A program made the position numbers and the translations under genes. A DNA stretch of 64,000 nucleotides from Streptomyces sp. PKU-EA00015 (GTDB taxonomy: Bacteria > Actinomycetota > Actinomycetes > Streptomycetales > Streptomycetaceae). Of the stretch, positions 60,611 through 64,000 are shown one piece after another. Positions within the stretch are counted from its first letter, which is position 1, and every line of letters begins with the position of its first letter. Where the stretch lies: the NCBI RefSeq assembly GCF_013387495.1, contig NZ_JABZEE010000024.1:124001-188000 (forward strand), read 5' to 3'. A model generated the notes under the pieces. The model made no database searches and was not told where the DNA came from. It saw nothing but the letters and a program-made list of their open reading frames with translations.

Positions 60611-61960
60611 TTGAGTACGGGATCCGGAGCAGACTCCGCCCCCGCACCGACCGCCAACGACTCCACAACCGACCGACCCGACCGCAAGCAGACCATGTTC
60701 AGCTCGCTGAGGATCCGTAACTACCGGCTCTTCGCGACCGGACAGGTGGTCTCCAACACCGGCACCTGGATGCAGCGCATCGCCCAGGACTGGCTGGTAC
60801 TGAGCCTGACCGGATCCGCCTCCGCCGTCGGCATCACCATCGCGCTGCAGTTCCTCCCCATGCTTCTGTTCGGCCTGTACGGCGGCGTGATCGCGGACCG
60901 GATGCCCAAGCGGCGGCTGCTCCTCGTCACCCAGGCCGCCATGGGCCTCACCGGCCTGGCGCTCGCCGTGCTCACGCTCAGCGGCCACGTCCAGGTCTGG
61001 CACGTCTACCTCACGGCGTTCCTGCTCGGCCTCGTCACCGTCGTCGACAACCCGGCACGGCAGTCGTTCGTCGCCGAGATGGTCGGCCCCGACCAGCTGC
61101 GCAACGCCGTCTCGCTGAACTCCGCGAACTTCCAGTCCGCGCGGCTGGTGGGCCCCGCCGTCGCCGGTGTGCTGATCACCGCCGTCGGCAGCGGCTACGC
61201 CTTCCTGCTCAACGGGCTGTCCTTCGTCGCGCCCGTCGCCGGCCTGCTGATGATGCGGCCCTCGGAACTCCACAAGGTGGAGCGCGCGCCGCGCGGCAAG
61301 GGCCAGCTGCGCGAGGGCCTGCGCTACGTCGCGGGCCGGCCCGAGCTGATCTGGCCGATCGTGCTCGTCGGCTTCATCGGCACCTTCGGCTTCAACTTCC
61401 CGATCTGGCTGTCGGCCTTCGTCGACGACGTCTACCACTCCGGAGCCGGCACCTACGGCCTGCTGAACACCCTGATGGCGGCCGGTTCGCTGGCGGGCGC
61501 CCTGCTCGCCGCCCGGCGCGGCACGTCCCGGCTGCGGATGCTCGTGGGCGCGGCGGTGCTGTTCGGTGCGCTGGAGGTCGTGACGGCGTTCGCCCCGGCC
61601 TTCTGGATCTTCGCGGCGCTGATGGTCCCGATCGGCATGTTCGGCCTGACGGTCAACGTCACGGCGAACTCCAGCATCCAGATGGCGACGGATCCGCTGA
61701 TGCGGGGCCGTGTGATGAGCCTGTTCATGATGGTGTTCACGGGCGGTACGCCGGTGGGCGCGCCATTGGTGGGCTGGGTCACCGACACGTACGGCGCGCG
61801 CGTCGGCTTCGCGGCGGGCGGCGCGGTGGCGGCGCTCGCGGCGGCGGGCGTCGGCGTGATGCTGGCGCGGGTCGGCGGCCTGCGCCTCTCGGTGGGCTGG
61901 CACCGCGGCCACCCACAGGTGCGCTTCGTGGAACGGGACCGCCTGACGACTGCGGCGTAG
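60611..61960 (+). CDS. MFS exporter
   Basis: 449 residues starting at TTG 60611, chosen because GAGGAGG stands about 8 nt upstream. MFS motif A: GVIADRMPKRRLLL; also NPARQSFVAEMVG, characteristic of the EntS/MdtG-like group. Twelve membrane segments. Substrate unknown; the MarR neighbour suggests a toxic or phenolic compound induces it. Confidence 0.9.
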   Translation: MSTGSGADSAPAPTANDSTTDRPDRKQTMFSSLRIRNYRLFATGQVVSNTGTWMQRIAQDWLVLSLTGSASAVGITIALQFLPMLLFGLYGGVIADRMPKRRLLLVTQAAMGLTGLALAVLTLSGHVQVWHVYLTAFLLGLVTVVDNPARQSFVAEMVGPDQLRNAVSLNSANFQSARLVGPAVAGVLITAVGSGYAFLLNGLSFVAPVAGLLMMRPSELHKVERAPRGKGQLREGLRYVAGRPELIWPIVLVGFIGTFGFNFPIWLSAFVDDVYHSGAGTYGLLNTLMAAGSLAGALLAARRGTSRLRMLVGAAVLFGALEVVTAFAPAFWIFAALMVPIGMFGLTVNVTANSSIQMATDPLMRGRVMSLFMMVFTGGTPVGAPLVGWVTDTYGARVGFAAGGAVAALAAAGVGVMLARVGGLRLSVGWHRGHPQVRFVERDRLTTAA

Positions 61961-62700
61961 GCGGCCCGGGGGCCGCGGTACGGGGGCGTTTTCCCCGACC
62001 CCGCCTGTCCCCTACGGCCTGGCGGCCGTGGGCGGTGCCCACCCCGAAGCCGGGGGCGCTGCCCCGGGCCTCTTTCGGGGCTGCGCCCTGTGCCCCTTTT
62101 CGGGGCTGGCCCCGGGACGTGGCCCCTGCGGGTGGGGCCTAGCGGTGGGCCCTTCCCCCACCCTGCCCCTCCCCGGACTGGGGCTTCGCCCCAGACCCCG
62201 TACCGCGCTTCGCGCGGTGTCCTCAACCTCCCCCTACGGCCTGGCGGCCGTGGGCGACGCCAGCCCGAAACCGGGGGCGCTGCCCCCGTGGACTCCTTTA
62301 TCCCGCCCTCCCTCTACGGCCTGGCGGCCGTGGGCGGTACCTCCATCCCGAACCCGGGGGCGCTACCCCCGGGCCCCGTTCAGGGCTCACGCCCAGGGGC
62401 GTGGCTCCCGCGGGTGGGGCCTGCGGAGGGCTCTTCCCCACCCCGCCCTCCCTACAGCCTGGCGGCCGTGGGAGGTGCCCCCGGACGGGCTGGATTTCGC
62501 TCAGCGAAGTCCAACCCTCCAGGGGCAGCGCGGGGGCGCGGGGGCAGAGCCCCTGAATTCAGCCCCGCCGGCGATTGAGGCGCGGGGCCTGGGGCGGAGT
62601 CCCAACGCGAGCGCCGCGCGCAAGAAGCCCCGCCGGCGATTGAGGCGCGGGGGCTTCGGGGGCCGAGCCCCCGGGTGGGGGGACGCGGCACACTGGGCGC
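61961..62700. repeat. 740-bp repeat-rich gap with four copies of a hairpin repeat
   Basis: No supported gene. CTACGGCCTGGCGGCCGTGG occurs at 62012, 62234, 62314 and (one change) 62452; ACGGCC-TGGC-GGCCGT is a perfect hairpin. Also present: a hairpin GATTTCGC-TCA-GCGAAGTC (62492-62510), and two inverted copies of the CGCCTCAATCGCC family (62560-62587 and 62626-62653). Blocks such as GGGGGCGCTGCCCC recur between them. Confidence 0.85.
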
Positions 62701-63270
62701 ATGAGACTCTTCGCCGCCGTCCTCCCGCCCGACCCCGCCGTCGACGAACTCGGGCTCGCCGTCGACCGGTTGAGCAGCATGGCCGGGGCCGACCGGCTGC
62801 GGTGGACCGGGCGGGACGGGTGGCACTTCACGCTCGCGTTCATGGGGGAGGTCGGCGACGAGCTCGTGCCCGAGCTGCGGGAGCGCCTCGCGCGGGCCGC
62901 GCACCGGACCGAGGCGTTCCCCCTGCGCCTGCACCGCGGCGGGCGCTTCGGGCGGCGCGCCCTGTGGGCCGGGGCCGCCGGCGGGCTGGACGCGATGCGG
63001 CTGCTCGCCGAGCGTGCCGACGCGGCCGCCCGCCGCTCGGGCATCGACATGAACGAGCACCGCAGCTACCACGCCCACCTGACCATCGCCCGCGCCCGTG
63101 AGGACACGGACCTGCGCCCGTACGTCGAGGCGCTCGACGACTTCGAGGGCTCCCCCTGGCACGTGGAGGAGCTCTCGCTGGTCCGCAGCAACCTCCCGGG
63201 CGGCGGCGTGCCGGGCGCGGGCCCCCGCTACGAGGTGGTCGATTCCTGGCCGCTGAGGCCCGCGGGTTAA
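62701..63270 (+). CDS. thpR: RNA 2',3'-cyclic phosphodiesterase (2'-5' RNA ligase family)
   Basis: 189 residues of the 2H phosphoesterase superfamily. Both catalytic motifs are present: HFTLAF (His-x-Thr, near 42) and HAHLTIAR (His-x-Thr, near 124). Opens 2',3'-cyclic phosphate RNA ends; physiological role unknown. No SD; CACACT (62689-62694) ends 6 nt before the ATG, suggesting a leaderless mRNA. Confidence 0.93.
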   Translation: MRLFAAVLPPDPAVDELGLAVDRLSSMAGADRLRWTGRDGWHFTLAFMGEVGDELVPELRERLARAAHRTEAFPLRLHRGGRFGRRALWAGAAGGLDAMRLLAERADAAARRSGIDMNEHRSYHAHLTIARAREDTDLRPYVEALDDFEGSPWHVEELSLVRSNLPGGGVPGAGPRYEVVDSWPLRPAG

Positions 63271-63279
63271 CCTCGACGG

Positions 63280-63369
63280 GTGAACCCGAAGACCCGGAAT
63301 CAGATCATGGCCGCCGTTCTGGTGCTGATGTTCGTGATCGTCGCGGTGGCGGCCCTGGCCGGCAAGTAG
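63280..63369 (+). CDS. 29-residue single-helix membrane peptide
   Basis: GTG-initiated frame of 30 codons: MNPKTRNQIMAAVLVLMFVI then VAVAALAGK. A short basic start followed by one membrane helix. Third positions are strongly G/C. There is no SD, but TAACCT (63268-63273, overlapping the thpR stop) ends 6 nt before the GTG, the same spacing as other leaderless starts here. Function unknown. Confidence 0.65.
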   Translation: MNPKTRNQIMAAVLVLMFVIVAVAALAGK

Positions 63370-63402
63370 CCCGGTCACGGCCGCCACGGCGCGGTGACGG
63401 CG

Positions 63403-64000
63403 TCACCAGGCGAAGGCCTCCGGCGACGGCCCCGGCCCCGGGAAGATCTCGTCCAGGGACGTGAGGACCTCCTCGGACAGCTCCAGTTCGACCGCCCTCA
63501 GCGCGGACTCCAGCTGGCCGGCCGTGCGCGGGCCGACGATCGGGCCGGTCACGCCGGGGCGCGTCAGCAGCCACGCCAGCGCCGCCTCGCCCGGCTCCAG
63601 ACCGTGCTTGTCGAGCAGGTCCTCGTACGCCTGCACCTTCTCGCGCACGGCCGAGTTCGCGAGCGCGTCGGCCGAGCGGCCGCTCGTGCGGCGGCCCCCC
63701 TCGCTCTCCTTCTTGATCACGCCGCCGAGCAGTCCGCCGTGCAGCGGCGACCAGGGGATGACCCCTAGGCCGTACTCCTGTGCGGCCGGGATGACCTCCA
63801 TCTCGGCGCGACGCTCCGCGAGGTTGTACAGGCACTGCTCGCTGACCAGCCCGTACGAGCCGAGCCTGCGCGCGGTCTCGTTGGCCTGGGCGATCTTCCA
63901 ACCGGGGAAGTTGGAGGAGCCGGCGTAGAGGATCTTGCCCTGCCCGATCAGGACCTCGATCGCCTGCCAGATCTCCTCGACGGGGGTGCGGCGGTCGATG
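63403..64000 (-). CDS. Aldo/keto reductase, C-terminal ~198 residues (5' end outside window)
   Basis: The frame runs off the right edge. Seen: IDRRTPVEEIWQAIEVLIGQ, GKILYAGSSNFPGWKIAQAN, VSEQCLYNLAER, then PWSPLHGGLLGGVIKK, LTRPGVTGPIVGPRTAGQLE and the final ELSEEVLTSLDEIFPGPGP. These are typical AKR NADP(H)-binding segments of the YajO/Tas-type group. The catalytic Asp-Tyr-Lys-His residues are mostly upstream. Oxidoreductase of unknown substrate. Confidence 0.92.
   Translation of the reverse strand, partial: IDRRTPVEEIWQAIEVLIGQGKILYAGSSNFPGWKIAQANETARRLGSYGLVSEQCLYNLAERRAEMEVIPAAQEYGLGVIPWSPLHGGLLGGVIKKESEGGRRTSGRSADALANSAVREKVQAYEDLLDKHGLEPGEAALAWLLTRPGVTGPIVGPRTAGQLESALRAVELELSEEVLTSLDEIFPGPGPSPEAFAW

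Overview
The window is about 64 kb of very GC-rich actinobacterial chromosome, almost certainly Streptomyces. Supporting signs are strong G/C bias at third codon positions, frequent GTG starts, GGAGG-type ribosome sites, a lone groEL with CIRCE operators, a futalosine-pathway menaquinone pair, an XRE-DUF5753/DUF397 pair, and GC-rich dispersed hairpin repeats. From memory, thrC, a MoaD-like gene, a cold-shock gene and groEL2 stand in this order in S. coelicolor; I could not check this.

Layout. 1-3.8 kb: end of thrC, a ThiS/MoaD-like carrier, a cold-shock gene and lone groEL behind two CIRCE elements. 3.8-7.0 kb: a YefM/YoeB toxin-antitoxin pair, a winged-helix/zinc-ribbon protein, and an XRE-DUF5753 + DUF397 module with a small coupled gene pair beside it. 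7.0-15.1 kb: a receptor-type Ser/Thr kinase ending in a beta-trefoil lectin domain, two MFS exporters, a RibD-like reductase and a secreted serine hydrolase. 15.1-15.8 kb: VapBC. 15.9-19.4 kb: murQ with its RpiR-type regulator (apparently leaderless), small conserved genes, an MFS gene remnant and an HD hydrolase. 19.4-22.7 kb: copper ATPase with a CsoR-type operator, divergent from cutC, which has a DasR-like site upstream. 22.7-27.1 kb: a same-strand cluster with a membrane-tethered ECF sigma factor, a secreted caspase-like protein, a secreted FN3-like protein and a small membrane protein.

27.3-35.9 kb: a HelR/HelD-type helicase, an eight-copy 79-bp tandem repeat, XPB helicase and a large XPB-associated protein with a WYL-like C-terminus, then a membrane protein. 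36.0-40.0 kb: a four-gene ferric-siderophore uptake operon with a candidate iron box. 40.1-46.8 kb: a HAD phosphatase, a second cold-shock-domain protein, mqnD/mqnB with a lipoprotein gene, an MFS gene and a DUF3027 gene. 47.4-50.5 kb: a 1047-residue GHKL (sacsin/Hsp90-like) ATPase. 50.6-54.8 kb: a SUKH (SMI1/KNR4) gene tail-to-tail with a 1175-residue secreted DNRLRE protein ending in a NucA/NucB-type nuclease domain. This looks like a toxin-immunity pair. 55.2-64.0 kb: a CtpE-like P-type ATPase, a DUF2530 protein, a purine permease, a MarR-MFS operon, a repeat-rich gap, ThpR, a 29-residue membrane peptide and the end of an aldo/keto reductase.

Most of the window is ordinary core genome. The parts most likely to hold something undescribed are the tethered-sigma/caspase-like cluster (22.7-27.1 kb), the DNRLRE-nuclease/SUKH pair (50.6-54.8 kb) and the 79-bp palindromic tandem array (29.8-30.4 kb). 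No rRNA, tRNA, insertion sequence, integrase or CRISPR array was found.
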